From positions 203,124,034 to 203,188,033 of the forward strand of contig NC_134456.1 of assembly GCF_047948215.1 (NCBI RefSeq): a DNA stretch of 64,000 bases, written 5' to 3'. The notes under the pieces are model-generated. The model did not search any database and was not told the origin of the DNA. It saw nothing but the letters and a program-made list of their open reading frames with translations. The translations under genes and the position numbers were made by a program. Numbering within the stretch: the first letter of the stretch is position 1; every line of letters begins with the position of its first letter. The DNA is from Lycorma delicatula. Its lineage: Eukaryota; Arthropoda; Insecta; Hemiptera; Fulgoridae. This document shows positions 23,601 through 35,835 of this stretch, piece after piece.

Positions 23601-26600
23601 GTAGTTTATGCGTATATAAGAACTCCAAAAATAACCAAAACATTTGTAAGGTGTTCTAATTGGTATAGCTAAGTTACCAATTACACTGACTTTTTGATTC
23701 CAAAAAAATAATGTTTGACCACTATACAAAATTCTCTTCCATCCATTTTTATAAATCACAATATTTGATCAACTCAAAAAACTGCCAACAACTGAATTGT
23801 GAATATATCTGATAATCTTGTATGCTCATAGTAGAGATGAGAAGAAATAAGAATTATCTCAACTATATATCTCAACCATCAGCTCTTGAACAGCATAAAC
23901 TTATCAAATACACCCCTGAATTAATTCTCAACTATTCATCCAGTTTCAATCATTCACAACTGGGTTATTGTGTGCATTTTGTTAGTATTCTGCATAATCA
24001 AGTGTACTTTGTTAACTTTGAAAGTGATACAATTAACTTCTTTCCTAAAAATTTTGACAATTTCATGAGACTGATAGTTAATAAGTTTAGGGTAACGTAT
24101 TTTCTGTCATTAGGTGTCTTTTTGGTTTTGTTCTGTACTTTGTGTAGGATATAGCTAATAAATGTTGGTATGTGAAACGTTATTAATTTGTTTATTTTCA
24201 GTGTCAAGTGACAAAGGAACATATGTATTAGATATAGTATATTTAAGAAAGCTGCATGTCTGTGCTATATGGTGTGGTGCAAATGTGTCAAGAGTAGCTT
24301 GTTTTTTATAAATTATAAATGTGTGTTTGTTATCAATTTTTGATGTGGTGAGGTCAAGAAAACTTAGTGATTTGTGTTCATATTTTGAAGTAAAATTTAG
24401 ATATCAGTGAAAATTGTGGATGGATCTGAGAAGTATTCGATATTATCTTATGTCTTTTGTGAGAGAATATGATGACATCTACATTGCAATGTCAGTGTAG
24501 TAATAATATTGTGTATAGGTAATATTTCTCAGTATTATATGAATGTATTCAAAGTGTTATAGAGAAATTTTAGACAAGAAACTGAAAATAAGTGTAGCTA
24601 TTGGTAAATCTGTTTAAATGTAGTACTTATACGTGAAGTAATTATATTATCTTATGGTTTATGTTAAGATTATTGTTTTGGTAATGTGTTACTGTTTTTT
24701 ATTGACTAATATTACATTAGTCAATATAATATAATAATATTATAATGTAATAATATTATATTAGTCAATTTATAAGTGTTAATATTGTTTTACAGTTTTT
24801 AAAAATGATGTCAAGTCTTACTTTACTGATCAATGCACTTAATATTATTGATGATAGCAAAGACCTCTTAAAATAATTAATTTCAAATTACAGAATGTTT
24901 CTTTTTAAGTTGTGGTTTATTTTCAAAGAAGTTAAATGTAACGTTTGGAATGACAATAGTTACATTAGAAATATTGTATTTTCTAATCTGTCTTTGCAAA
25001 ACAAAGTGGTCACTTAAAAACATGTATAACTAAAAGTGCAAACATCTTTAAAAATTGTTTATTTTAAATGTACAAAATTTAACCGGTGAGCAACCAATTG
25101 ACACATCATTTGGAAGTAGTATAACATTCTTAACATTGCTGATTATTTTTGTTTAGCTAATTTTGTTTCTTTTTACTTACGTTTTCATGATTTTTAAAAA
25201 CATTTACAAGTCTGTTACAGTGTTGTATAATGTTATTTTGTACTAATGAAGATTGAAGTATTTGTATGAAGAAACAGAAAAGATGTACAGAACATAACTT
25301 AGACATCTCTTTCTGATGTTAGTTCTGTTTATTTTGAATAAGTACTCATCTTGCTTTAGTCAGAGTACTTTTGTCTGAGGTCTTTATACATGCAGTTCCT
25401 GTAATGTATAAAGAATGTGAATTTCAGCAGGTATGGTATGCTTATATGCTACAGCATATCTGGCTTAGTGGATAAACAGTGGAAAACCACTTTACTTCTC
25501 ATTTATTGAAGTCTGGCACATGATTCTTGGGAATGGTAATGTAGTTTTCTGTAAGGGTATCACTTAGTTATAGCAATTAAAGTACTCAAAGTGAAGATGC
25601 AGAAATTGTTATATCTGTAGCACAGTTGCCGACAAATCAACATAAAAATTACATATTAAAAATATCTTTTCTGGAATTTGCATACAAATAGGTCATTGTA
25701 TTATATAAAGTAAAAATAATTTACATGGGCAGATAGTTTATTCATGGAGAAAGTAAGATATTAGACTATATTTTCTCAAACATCTCTGCAAACGTGTAAA
25801 ATATAACAAAAAATTAGAAATAAATTTAAACAATGAAGATTCTACTAAAGAAGGCTTTTAACAAGTTTTTTTTTTAAATATAAATTAAGTCTGTTGGTAT
25901 TAAATGCAATAAAATAGCTAAATGATTACAGTAATACTACCACACCCAACATGCCTTTAGTTACAGTCATATAGTTAGTTACTTTTATAATTTCCTAGTA
26001 ACTACAGACTTACACTTAGTTTTTGTCACATGTACGAATGACATTTTTTTTTATATATTAAAAATGCCAACCAAACTGAAATTTATTTTAGTAACCTTTT
26101 GGATTCAGAAACACGTGAAAGTAGTTCAATAAATAAATTTTTCAAATAGAGCTTATTAGAGATTTTTAAATAAATGGGGATGAATAAGCGATTAAAAATA
26201 TTTAATCAAAATTAAATGCTTAAGTAAGAAAAAAATGGGTACTATATACTTTTAGAATATTCAGTCTTTTTCATTGAGTGAGAAGAATTTGATTTTTTTA
26301 TGAATTTATGGTAAGCACTGTGTACATTCAAATAGGTTAAAAGCCCTCAGATCAGTGCCAGAGTGATCATGGATGCGATTTTGAAAATGATGGAACTAAT
26401 ATGAACATTTTGAAATTCACTACTAAGGTTATTTTTATTTCATCAAACTATATTTTAATTTAATAAAGGTACTCATAATAAGTTCTGTTTTGTAAACTTT
26501 AATTAATGCTTAACTTTTTTTTAGCTATTTGTTTCAGTTCCAAAGGTTGTTGATGACATGCAGCGCTACCTATTGCAGTGGGGATAACCGCTGTGAGATA
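23601..26600. other. Intergenic DNA upstream of profilin, nothing firmly recognised
   Basis: No recognisable gene. A 110-residue ORF at 23822-24154 (+) shows no family motif. An AT-rich palindromic cluster lies at 24701-24769. A short tRNA-like stretch (ggcttagtggataaac at 25463) could be a decayed SINE head but lacks a convincing B box. Confidence 0.4.
24701..24769. repeat. AT-rich hairpin with two alternative right arms
   Basis: attgactaat at 24701-24710 is the exact reverse complement of attagtcaat, which occurs at both 24716-24725 and 24760-24769. The DNA between is almost pure A/T and is itself palindromic. Confidence 0.75.
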
Positions 26601-26609
26601 CTACAGGAA

Positions 26610-26905
26610 GTTGACGTAGTATAAAACATAGTTCCACATTTATTATAAATATCTTGAGTCTTAAAGTGCTTATCCGAGAGTAACACCATTCATTAGTGCT
26701 GAAGAATACTATACTTTTTATATCTGTACTTTGTAAGAGCTTTAATAACTGTTTTTACTTTCATACATTTTTTTGTTTAAAGTTAATGTTATATTGCTCC
26801 GCAAGAACACAGCTCATCCGGCGGTGGTGAAGTAGAGTAGTGATCGCGATAGGTTGGTGTTGTTTCGTTTGTGTGTGGAGAGCAACTTTAAAGTGTTAGT
26901 GCAAA
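26610..26905 (+). promoter_or_regulatory. chic: Probable profilin promoter and 5' UTR
   Basis: The DNA just upstream of the profilin ATG becomes richer in C and G (gctccgcaagaacacag near 26797, tcatccggcggtggtgaag near 26813), as expected for a transcribed leader. A TATA-like tataaaac lies at 26620-26627. The real start site cannot be fixed from sequence; 26790-26820 is plausible. The ATG context is gcaaaATGag, with A at -3, a good initiation context. Confidence 0.45.
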
Positions 26906-27016
26906 ATGAGCTGGCAGGATTACGTTGATAAGCAATTGGTTGCGTCTAGGTGTGTAACAAAAGCAGCCATCGCAGGACATGATGGAAATGTCTGGGCAAA
27001 ATCGGAAGGATTCGAA
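26906..27016 (+). CDS. chic: Profilin, coding exon 1
   Basis: This exon encodes the first 37 residues of profilin, the small cytosolic protein that binds actin monomers, polyproline and PIP2 and feeds ATP-actin to formins. It starts [11 protein letters not shown], the conserved N-terminal helix with Trp3 and Tyr6 of the polyproline site, and contains [13 protein letters not shown], the strand after the first turn. It ends GAA|gtaagt at 27016/27017, a strong donor in phase 0. Joined to exon 2 at 47226 the reading continues EGFE-VSKEEL exactly as in insect profilins, so nothing is missing between them. Drosophila chickadee is the named orthologue. No damage is visible. Confidence 0.96.
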
Positions 27017-30000
27017 GTAAGTAGTTAACGGCTGAGTTTTGTCTCCATGCTTGGCCGATGTACGTAGGGTGGCGATGTGCTTTAACCGGTGACGTGTGTA
27101 TTATGTTGAAGTGTAAATTTTTAGTTTTGAGATTATGTTGATTAGATTTCCTTTTTAACATTTTTAATGCATGATTTGCCTGGGAATGTATTTTAATAGT
27201 TATCCACAAGTATATGCATATTCATTTGTCTATTTCTCAAAATGGCGTTTCTTGTGATAGGTCAGCTATTTGGAGGAGTTCTGTTACTGGGTTGATTTCT
27301 GACAAACACTCGTTTTTTAAGTGCTGAAAATTCATAATCCGTTTTTTAATTCATTATTAGTAGTTAAGTTTATAATAGCCTGAATTTAGTTAATAACGTC
27401 TATACAAAGCTGGGTGCGTTTAATTTACGCGTCGAATTTTAATTGTCGTTTGCACGTTTAATGTACGTTACTTGTTTGGGTAAACGTGCAATATATTCGG
27501 TTATTTTATGTTTGTTAATATTTTTATTGTATGCCCCCATTCTTTTTTTTCGGTAACTCGTTTCATTCGTAAGGTTCTATCTTTGACGCTAATTTGCACT
27601 TAATTCAATTTTTTTAATATTTCTCCTTAATCTATATGAAATTATATAAAATAAGTTATGTTCAGCGTATTACCGTACTAATTATTTGCCCATAAAATAT
27701 AGAAAGAAAAAAAACACGTGACTTAAATCGGATTTAAATTTATTGTTTTTTTCTAAGGTGTTGGTTTGTGAATGACTATTTTGTTGTTTTCCAGTCTTCA
27801 TAAATTTGTTGAATTACTTTTTTACGATAGGTTGCCCTTCGGTAATGCCCCAAGCTAAATTGAATTTTTTTGTATTAAAGAAAGTAATGATATAATTTTA
27901 TTTAGGGGCCACACAGGGATCAGTTGCATGTTAGAGAAAGCAAAAACAATTTATAGCTTCGAGGTAAAAAAAAAATAAAATAAAATATCAGCAACCAAGT
28001 TTATAGAAACACACATTTATAAAATAATTTTACTCAAATTTTAAAATCACATTATAAATTTTTAAATTGAATTTTTATAATAAATTTGAAGTTAGACTTT
28101 ATTCAGTAATAAATGCCAATGGAATGAATAAGATAGTAAGTAGATTTGCTTTTTGTTTTAGATCATACTTTACAACTGTTACATAGTATCTATATTGTGT
28201 GCAACTGATTTTATTGTTTTTGGTTTGACTACTGAGTAGAAAAAATAACTTAAGAACTATTATAAAATACACAGGTGTTCAATTATGTTAATCTATTTTG
28301 TTAATTTTAATAAATGTTCGATTTTGATAATTTATTGTATCTTCAGTAATTTCTCCAGTCCTTGATGTAAAATATTACTAGTGATGCATATTAAAAACTA
28401 TTTTATATTCTTTCTAAGAGTTCGTTTTTTTTGATATTAAAAAAAAATACATTTACGTATTTGGTTGAAGTGTGAATTAAATTCTTCTGACAAAGAAGCT
28501 GAAAAGAATAATATTTATATAACAATATGTTTAATTCAATTTGAAAGGTGATAATTAGAAATTAAAATATTTAATTAGATTTTCCTAATAGAACACTTGC
28601 TTTCGTATCCATTCATTTATGCAGTCTGTAATAATATTCTTGCACTCTTGATTTTTTTTCACCCTACATTTCGTTTTAAAGGATCATATGGTAACATAAG
28701 TTTATTTAAAATTGTCATTAAATGGATTTTTTGTTGTACATATATTCAAATTGTGAGTTCATTTACCTTTGTAATTAAATCTTTGGTCTTGACATGACCA
28801 GTTATAATTTGAAAGTAGGAGGTTCTGTTCATGTATACAGGTACATGATTATTCAAAATTCTAAAAACTTGACCACTTTATTTTACACAACATGAAAACA
28901 TTACGTGTTCATGTGTTTATAATAAAACTAAAAATTAATGATAGTTATTTGTAAATTTTGCAACAGACATATCTTTTAGAATTTAAAAGATTTGCTCTAA
29001 TGCATGCCCATAAATAAAAAATAAACCCCTTACATTTCTCTACTGTTAGAGGCAGTTTTTTCTTTGTGTTTTTTTAATTAAATGTCTGCTATTTTTGTAA
29101 TTTAGATTATTGTTCAAGTGTGAAATGTTTACAGATTGTTATGTAATTTATATAGTTAAAAAAATGTACTTCAAGTGAATTGCTAAAAATTTTTATTTCT
29201 TTTGTAGGAATCTTGATTGAATTTTCAGTAAATGTTTGTCAGATGTTGGTTTACTTATATTTCATTGTTTAAATCTGAATCATTTACTTCATCTATATAA
29301 TGAAGTTTTATTATTTTTTTATAGTACCACGATTTGATAAGCAAGCACTTTGGTATATTTATCTAGTTGATAAAATGATTGGCTATTTTGATAATTTAGC
29401 ATAATCTTCATGGAAGAATTTTGTAAATTAAGCTTTAGTTCTTAACAAAATGGATAGTTTAGGATTTTTTGGAACTGTTTATTTACTATCTGGTTCTAAT
29501 TCAATTTGTATTTCAAGAAATTTTATATTAGTGTAGGTTATTTAATGTTTAAATTGTATTTTTAATTTTTCTCCCTCTGGATATGCATTGCTTTTACAGT
29601 TTTCCCAACACTCATGATAGAATGGTAGGATTTTCATTCAGGATTGAATCCTGGTTAGGTATAGCATTTTTAAGACTATAAATTTACATACTTTGTTCTC
29701 TAGTAGGTTAATATTAGGAAGAGCATCTAGCCATAACCATGCTTAACACCAGGAAAAAGGTTACTTTTACAAATGGCGCAGAGCAATTGTGTTCATAACT
29801 GTTTTTATGGCTGCTTACAAGCAGGATTTTTGAAAAAGTAAAAAATTTTTTTTTGTGAAAGAAGTAGCTGCATGATGAATATCTCTGAATTCTTTCTCAC
29901 AGAAGTGGAAAAAAGAAGTAACCTTCTTCCCTTCAAATTTGTTTTTTGTACCTCGTCTCAGTTTTAACAAAGATGAAGAATTTATGCCATTTAGTCAAAT

Positions 30001-31554
30001 TTGTTTAAATATTGTGACAACGATATTGTTTTCATCTATATTGTGTATTATACAATACTCCCCACTCATGTTAGTTGATTTTTCGAAGAACATTTTTCGA
30101 AGAATTTTGCAAAATTCATTTTAATTTAGTTTCGTTGTATACTATTCCGTATGTTAAATAAATAATTGGTAGAACAACATGCCTACAAAACCAAGCGTAA
30201 TTGATTATTTTATTAAATTGTAGAATTTCTGGTAATATCCTGTGTTTATTTAATTTTTCGATGGTCTTTTCTGTTGAGTTTGATTGTAACTATTTTTAAT
30301 TATCTCTTAATATTATATTTCATATTTATGTTGTGTTTAATGATTGGAAAGTTTTTAATTTAGTTTTGGAAATTCTCTTTTCAACTTTATTATTTTTTAT
30401 TAACTTTTTTTTAATTCCAAATCTCATACATGACACTGATATGATGAATCATTTTACTGTATTAAATTAAAGCATTGCATCCTAAATTAGTTTCATAAAA
30501 AGAGGAATGATTATTGCATTTTTCTAATTTTTATTTATAACATTTCATATGAAATATAGCAGTTTTTTTGTTTTTTTTTCTCTTGAATAAATCATTGACA
30601 AATGGTGTTTCACCTAAAGAGTTTTTCTCTTTAATTGAAGTTTCTTGGAAGTATTAATTATTTATTTAGTCATGTGAATATTAATTATATAATATTAAAA
30701 TACTATATTATTATATTTTAAAAATTACGTTCTTGAAAATCATGCTGTGTAGAAATTATATTAACCAAACTAAAGTGTTCCCAAATCTCACTTTTTAATT
30801 ATCGGTAACTTTTCCCATTTAGAAAATCAATTTTTGATTCAACTCAGTTTTGCAGTTTAAGTATCCCATTGCTTATACACCACACTTATACAGTTTAAAC
30901 AGGGATTAGAAAAGATCTCATCACTTTCTGTAAAATATTCTACATGCTGCTTTGTTAATTCCTATCTAAGGATTATAAAGTTGAAATTAAGTTTATTTAT
31001 TTTCTGTGCAGTTTTAAGTTTAAATGCTGCTTTGATCTCCCGTGTTATCAGTTGTGTATAATGCACACACAGCATTAACTTCATAGAGTTTCTTGGGAGT
31101 GGTTTAATCCCTTTTGCCTTTGTTAGCATAAAATGAAATTGCTTACTTATTTGCTGTTGGTAAGTAATTGGGACAGAACAAATTCAAAAAAACTTTTGAA
31201 TTATGAATTGGTAAAACTTGTTTTACCAATAACTAACTTGCTTAAAAACGTTTCTATAAATATTTAATTAAATTTTGTGAACTTTATTTTTTATAATATC
31301 TAAAAAAAATTCTTTATAGATTATAAATTATAATTAAATTATAGATAATTAATTGTAGATTATAATTTAATATAAACTAATAAAAAGAAGTAGTAGTCTT
31401 TTTGCTAATTTTTAATTTTGTTAATGAATTACAAATTGCATACTTTAGCTGGTGATATTGAGGCAAATAGTAAGCCTTATTTCTTTTAGTCAGAAATAGA
31501 AGTTTTTAATACACCATGCATGTTTTTTGGAACTATTAAAGGTCCTACTTAAGA
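27017..31554 (+). other. chic: Profilin intron 1, left part
   Basis: Intronic sequence. The first kilobase after the donor is less AT-rich and may hold regulatory DNA, which is common in first introns, but no specific site is recognised. ORFs here (for example 26946-27209 minus, 28597-28797, 29939-30124) show no family motif. A decayed SINE head lies at 29618-29700. Confidence 0.55.
29618..29700 (+). repeat. Decayed tRNA-derived SINE head
   Basis: Reads agaatggtaggattttcatt, then ggattgaatcctgg (B-box-like), then a taggtatagcatttttaaga stretch. The same arrangement recurs at 43870-43965 (ggattcaaatcctagtcaga then a tttgcaagtttcatacatta stretch), suggesting a second SINE family with a common body after the B box. 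Confidence 0.45.
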
Positions 31555-32424
31555 AACAATATAACAATAACTTCTCTGTCCAGGGGTAGAGAGTCACATG
31601 CTGTTTGTACTGAATTGTGTACAATGTGGGCTGAACAACCAGTTGCTAAAATAGATCTATCTAAATAACTTGGAACTTTTCTGAACACATTTTCATTCCC
31701 CTTTCTCTTCACACCACCAAAATTACTGTTAGTGTTATCAGCAGTTTGACAAACCAACTTTTCTTCAAGTTTGTATTTTTTCATACTGCAAAAGATACAG
31801 TCAAAATTTGAGCAGTTCACCTGACACTTCATCAAAATTTAAAAGTTTAACTTGAATTCTTTCCTCCAGACTATATTTTAACAGCAATCGGAACATGTTT
31901 TACTCACTTCTGTTTGAGCTATCCATTGTTACTGTTACATAATTAATGTTGTTCAAAGAACACAACACATTATCAAATAAAAATGGTGAAATAACATTAA
32001 CAATAATTGCTTCAGTTTTGGTTCTAGTAGATGAAAATTTTGTGTTATATAACTTTTTAACCAGTTTAGATGTGCAGTCTTGTGTTTTGAAACGAAGTTC
32101 ATGTATAGCAGTGTGGAATGAAAATGTAGCTTCTTTAGCAGCACACTCCAGATTACTATTGTTATTCCCATCTTTGGCTTTAAAAAAATCTCATATGTTT
32201 GCTGAAGCAGTATCATTAATAGCACTCCTATGTTTAGCTGTTTTCACATGGTCTTCAATATCACCCTTTCCTTCATGTACAACAGAAAATTCTCCAGTAC
32301 AATGTGCAATAAACATGTTCATTGTTACCGTCATTTCACAATTTCAGTCATAAAATTCTCAAACCCCAGACAGCACTTAAACACCAGGACTGTCTAGGCT
32401 AACCCCATACATATGGTAAGCCTA
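31555..32424 (-). pseudogene. hAT-type transposase relic, copy 2 (5' half with BED-like finger)
   Basis: The minus strand encodes, from about 32335: an N-terminal finger CTGEFSVVHEGKGDIEDHVK continuing to TAKHRSA (Cys and His ligands of a BED-type finger), then LECAAKEATFSFHTAIHELR, FKTQDCTSKLVKKLYNTKF, and after a frameshift MMKCQVNCSNFDCIFC, ADNTNSNFGGVKRKGNENVF and GCSAHIVHNSVQTACDSLPL (31560-31835). This is the same family as the copy at 20980-22690. The right end carries ATATGGTAAGCCTA (32411-32424), the inverted repeat partner of the other copy's left end. The 3' half, including the C-terminal dimerisation region, is missing. It lies in profilin intron 1, antisense to profilin. Confidence 0.75.
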
Positions 32425-33190
32425 TCCAAAACATATCTAAATCTTCAGATGTGAATTGTAGTTGTAACCTTTTATTGGCAGACATTTCGATAAGCTGGTC
32501 ATGAATCGTAACTGGTAACTTCGGAGATGCAACAACATTTTCATTAAACAGATTCAGTGACCATATCTTTGAGAAATCATTTTTATTTTCCGGGAAATAC
32601 TACTCTGAATTTTTAGCTCATGGAAATACATCTTGATGCTATCCAAACTGTGATGAATAATAAAAACAATTCATCATCAAATTTTTCTCAATATAGTCAG
32701 TAGTGAGTGGAAACACAACAAAACTTTTGCTCTGAAGGTAAATAATCCAGATATCAAAACTTCTTTGTTTAATCATGAACTTTGTCATTCATTAATAAAC
32801 TGTTTTTATCAAATCTTGTAAATTCACATTCAAGTTGTTTAAATGCGAAAATACATCAGCTTTAGTAAGCCAATAGCAACATATTCTCATTATTCTGTAA
32901 AAACATTGAGAATGGTGTTTGTTTATCCTGGAAAAATATTATTAATTCATTTCACAATTCTAATAAAGCAGAGGTGTACACTTCCCTCTGTGATAACCAT
33001 CTGACCTCTGTATGGAAAAGAAAAAATTCTTCTCACAGTTTTTCAAATAGCCTATTCTTACTGGTCAAAACTAAACTGTAGTTCTGCAGCAATCTCTTCT
33101 GCCTCTTTTATACTGTTGCACAATGTTTTTTAAACTTATCATATGCATGTTCGAACATGACACTTTCATAGCGAATATTGTGCAAGCACA
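32425..33190 (-). pseudogene. hAT-type transposase relic of another family (C-terminal region)
   Basis: On the minus strand: KNRLFEKLCEEFFLFHTEVR continuing WLSQREVYTSALLELCNELI (33010-33060), then FFQDKQTPF, LTKADVFSHLNNLNVNLQDL after a frameshift, and finally a PVTIHDQLIEMSANKRLQLQ segment and DLDMFWIG. These match the region after the catalytic core in transposases related to GTF2IRD2 and SCAND3 (HTEVRWLSRGKVLxR, ADIFxxLNxLNxxLQG, LIEIxxDxxLK, FWI). The coding stops just after FWIG, exactly where the terminal repeat of the neighbouring hAT copy begins. The expected end with STYLCE was not found on the far side. Confidence 0.75.
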
Positions 33191-33449
33191 CCACGTTACA
33201 AGGAGCACGTACAAATCAAGTTGGAACCTGTAAATTACTCATGTTTGTACGCTTCATACATGCATAATTATAACCGTTTCTATCAATTTAGCAAAATAAT
33301 TTTAACTAAGATACATTGGGATGGGGTTGAGGGTCATAAAATATTCATTATATATTATTTTTTTACCTTTTGGGGGATTATGGAACTAAAAATATTGAGA
33401 ATCACTGCTCTAAGGTATTGAAATTGAGTTCTTTGATTTCCTCAGTTTA

Positions 33450-35110
33450 AAAAAAAAAACAAACTAATTCCCTTAACATTTTCTTTACAAAATTTAAACA
33501 TTTCCTTAGTTGTCAAGATTTGATCCTTATAAGGTTGCTGTAAACGAAGACTTTACAGATCGTTTCATACTACTCTATGCTGTTACAGGGATTTTTCCTA
33601 TGACATGATGCAAAACATTGCTATTCTATATCCTATCCAAAATCTACTTTGCGGTAGCAAATATTTGTAAAATTATTTATATTTTTATGTTGGCTTGCAG
33701 CCCTTTCAGAGAAACAGATAATTTTTTATACTAGTATGGTGTTAATGTAATTTGTTAATTGAAGTTGAAATACATGGACTGTTGTGGTATTATGTTCTAG
33801 ATGATCGCTTATGACATAAAAGCTAAGGCTCTTTACTTGCTCTTGATGTAAAACACAAATTGATGTACTGTAGCCTGCTTGTTTATCCTTTGGTGCCCTT
33901 GTGCTTTTTCTTATACAACAAAGGAATAATTTTCTGAAAAGTTAGCCAGAACAACGCATTCATCATCTGACAAGATTTTTTTTATCTTTAAAAAATTTTG
34001 CTTGTGATTTCGCAAGAAAATGATGAATCTTTAGATTTTAAAGTTAAGCAATCAATATTTCAAAGAATTCTCATAATTTCATTTAAATGTCAAGCCATTG
34101 TTTGAATTCTATATTGTCTGGCATTGAATCTTCTTCAGATTCTTCAAACATGTCAACCAAGGCCTATTTGCTTGGACATTCCTGAAATTTTTCCATCATA
34201 CAATCATAATTATCTGTTTGGCAGTCCAGTATTTCCAAAAGATTTGTATAATAAACTTAGAGATTGGCACCAACAATCACCAACTTTACATCCTGGTGGT
34301 ATAGACTGACACATACATTATGAATACTAGCAGATGCTCCTGCAAAAACACACAATTTTGGTCTCAACTCAGAATTTTGATCTTCTAATTTTAATGTTAG
34401 GATTCTTTTTTGAACTCAAAAAAAGCTTTATTTAAATAACAAAGCACTAACCATTTTTGTCATTTAGTACTGTTTTCCTTCACTGAAATGCCATCCTTTT
34501 TCCCCAAGCATCAAACAACTGTTTTTATTGTCATAATAATTTCTAACTTTTTGTATTTTCTCTTCATTTAGTACATTTGATGCTCTCCTTTTTTGTAATT
34601 TAGGTAAAATACCTGTTCTTTTACTAGTTTTCTTGTTAAATAACCATATGTTCTGATACTTAAATTCATTGCTAATGTTTGCTTGGCTCTAAGAATTCGG
34701 AAGTAAACTGATAATTTTAATTTTATTCTCTCTGTAGGAAATATGACATTTTAGTTTTTAGTTCTGCTAGATCATATTTGGTTTGTAGCTTTGAGGATGT
34801 CATCTGGATGAGAAGTAGGAATTTTCTTTTGAAATAAAACTTCCAAATTTTTTCAATTTTTGTTTTCAAGGCTACAGTTTTTCCTTGACAAAATTTCCTC
34901 CTAATTTTACAAGCAGACGATAAACCTAGAATAGCACAAGCTAAAATTCTAAGTTTTTTACAGTTTCTGATAAGTCATAAAATTATTTATCTTTACTTTC
35001 ACCGTCCCTTTCTTTGACTACAACAAATATTTTAGAATAACATGTTGGACACAATTATTTTCCTGGTATAAGATTGACAAGAACACTTATATTCATAGAA
35101 CAATCCAAAG
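33450..35110 (-). pseudogene. Second uncharacterised arthropod repeat-family protein (degenerate)
   Basis: The minus strand, with many frameshifts, carries in order KIPTSHPDDILKATNQI, NISNEFKYQ, KRTGILPKLQKRRASNVLNE continuing EKIQKVRNYY, LRPKLCVFAGASASIHNVCV, DECVVLANFSENYSFVVQEK (near 33930), FATAK, and HHVIGKIPVTA. I recognise this order as a protein family present in many copies in arthropod genomes (C-terminal hallmarks DFSENYSFVVQ, HFFATSHGK and a GTxKR segment). To my knowledge it is unnamed. The spaced acidic residues and a His-rich end would suit a nuclease or transposase-like fold, but that is conjecture. An open frame at 35132-35371 just upstream (MECPCSTGDFTNEAWH) may belong to it. 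Confidence 0.55.
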
Positions 35111-35119
35111 TTAACTCTC

Positions 35120-35802
35120 TTAAGCCTCTTGTTACAGGCTTTTTATGTTTTTTGAAAGGATCTGAACAAGACTGGCCGTAGAGATGATGAGACTTTCAAG
35201 CATTTTAATTTCATGATATTTGCAAGTTAAAGTGACTGCAAGATCATTCTTAAAGAAAACACTTTTTTCACTATAATCTTTAATTGATTTAATGTCTTTC
35301 TGAAAAACTCCATACACAGTTGTATGCCAAGCTTCATTAGTAAAATCACCAGTGGAACATGGACACTCCATTTTGATAAAAGGTCACACAACTGTATACT
35401 TCAAGAGTCCGGAGCACTGATCTCTATGTAATTGGGTAGGGGAACCCATGTATTGGAATTGGTAAAATTTGAAGCATAAACTAGCACCAGTAAGTGAGTG
35501 GTAAACTGGTAGAACTAAATAAAATGAAATGGCGCATGCACAGTGGTAAGTGTAAGAGTAGGGATAAAGCACTGCTCTACCATCATGATTAGTCATGCAA
35601 GTGTACAGTGGTTTTATTTAGTTCCCAGCATCTTATTCTGCAGCGCTGGAGTATGCTTCAGTATTGCATTTTACACCATAGGGATTCCCTTTCCAGTTAT
35701 GTAGAGATCAATGGTACAGAGTAAAGTGAGACGAATATTGATGGAGGGGAAGACATCACACAGTGCAGGCACAGGCTTGCAGATGCTTGAGCTTGTACAA
35801 TT
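35120..35802. other. Unassigned intronic DNA between repeats
   Basis: Contains two minus-strand open frames (35132-35371 and 35384-35596) without recognised motifs. The stretch 35390-35780 is richer in G and C than its surroundings and may be part of an unrecognised repeat. Confidence 0.35.
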
Positions 35803-35835
35803 CTGAGCCTATGTACGAAGACTACATAGGCTCAG
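35803..35835. repeat. Perfect 13-bp hairpin at a SINE junction
   Basis: ctgagcctatgta (35803-35815) pairs perfectly with tacataggctcag (35823-35835) around a 7-nt loop. It ends exactly where SINE-like sequence starts at 35836. Confidence 0.85.

Noticed and set aside
23822..24154. 110-residue plus-strand ORF
   Set aside because: No recognisable motif, AT-driven composition, no splice or promoter context; kept as intergenic.
25440..25500. tRNA gene or SINE head (ggcttagtggataaac)
   Set aside because: The A-box-like stretch lacks a B box at proper spacing and does not fold as a tRNA by eye.
31946..32353. Plus-strand ORF of 135 residues, one of the longest in the window
   Set aside because: It is antisense to hAT copy 2, whose finger and downstream motifs read on the minus strand.
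33230..33430. Plus-strand ORF between relics (66 residues)
   Set aside because: No motif; lies in the spacer between the hAT relic and the second unnamed family.
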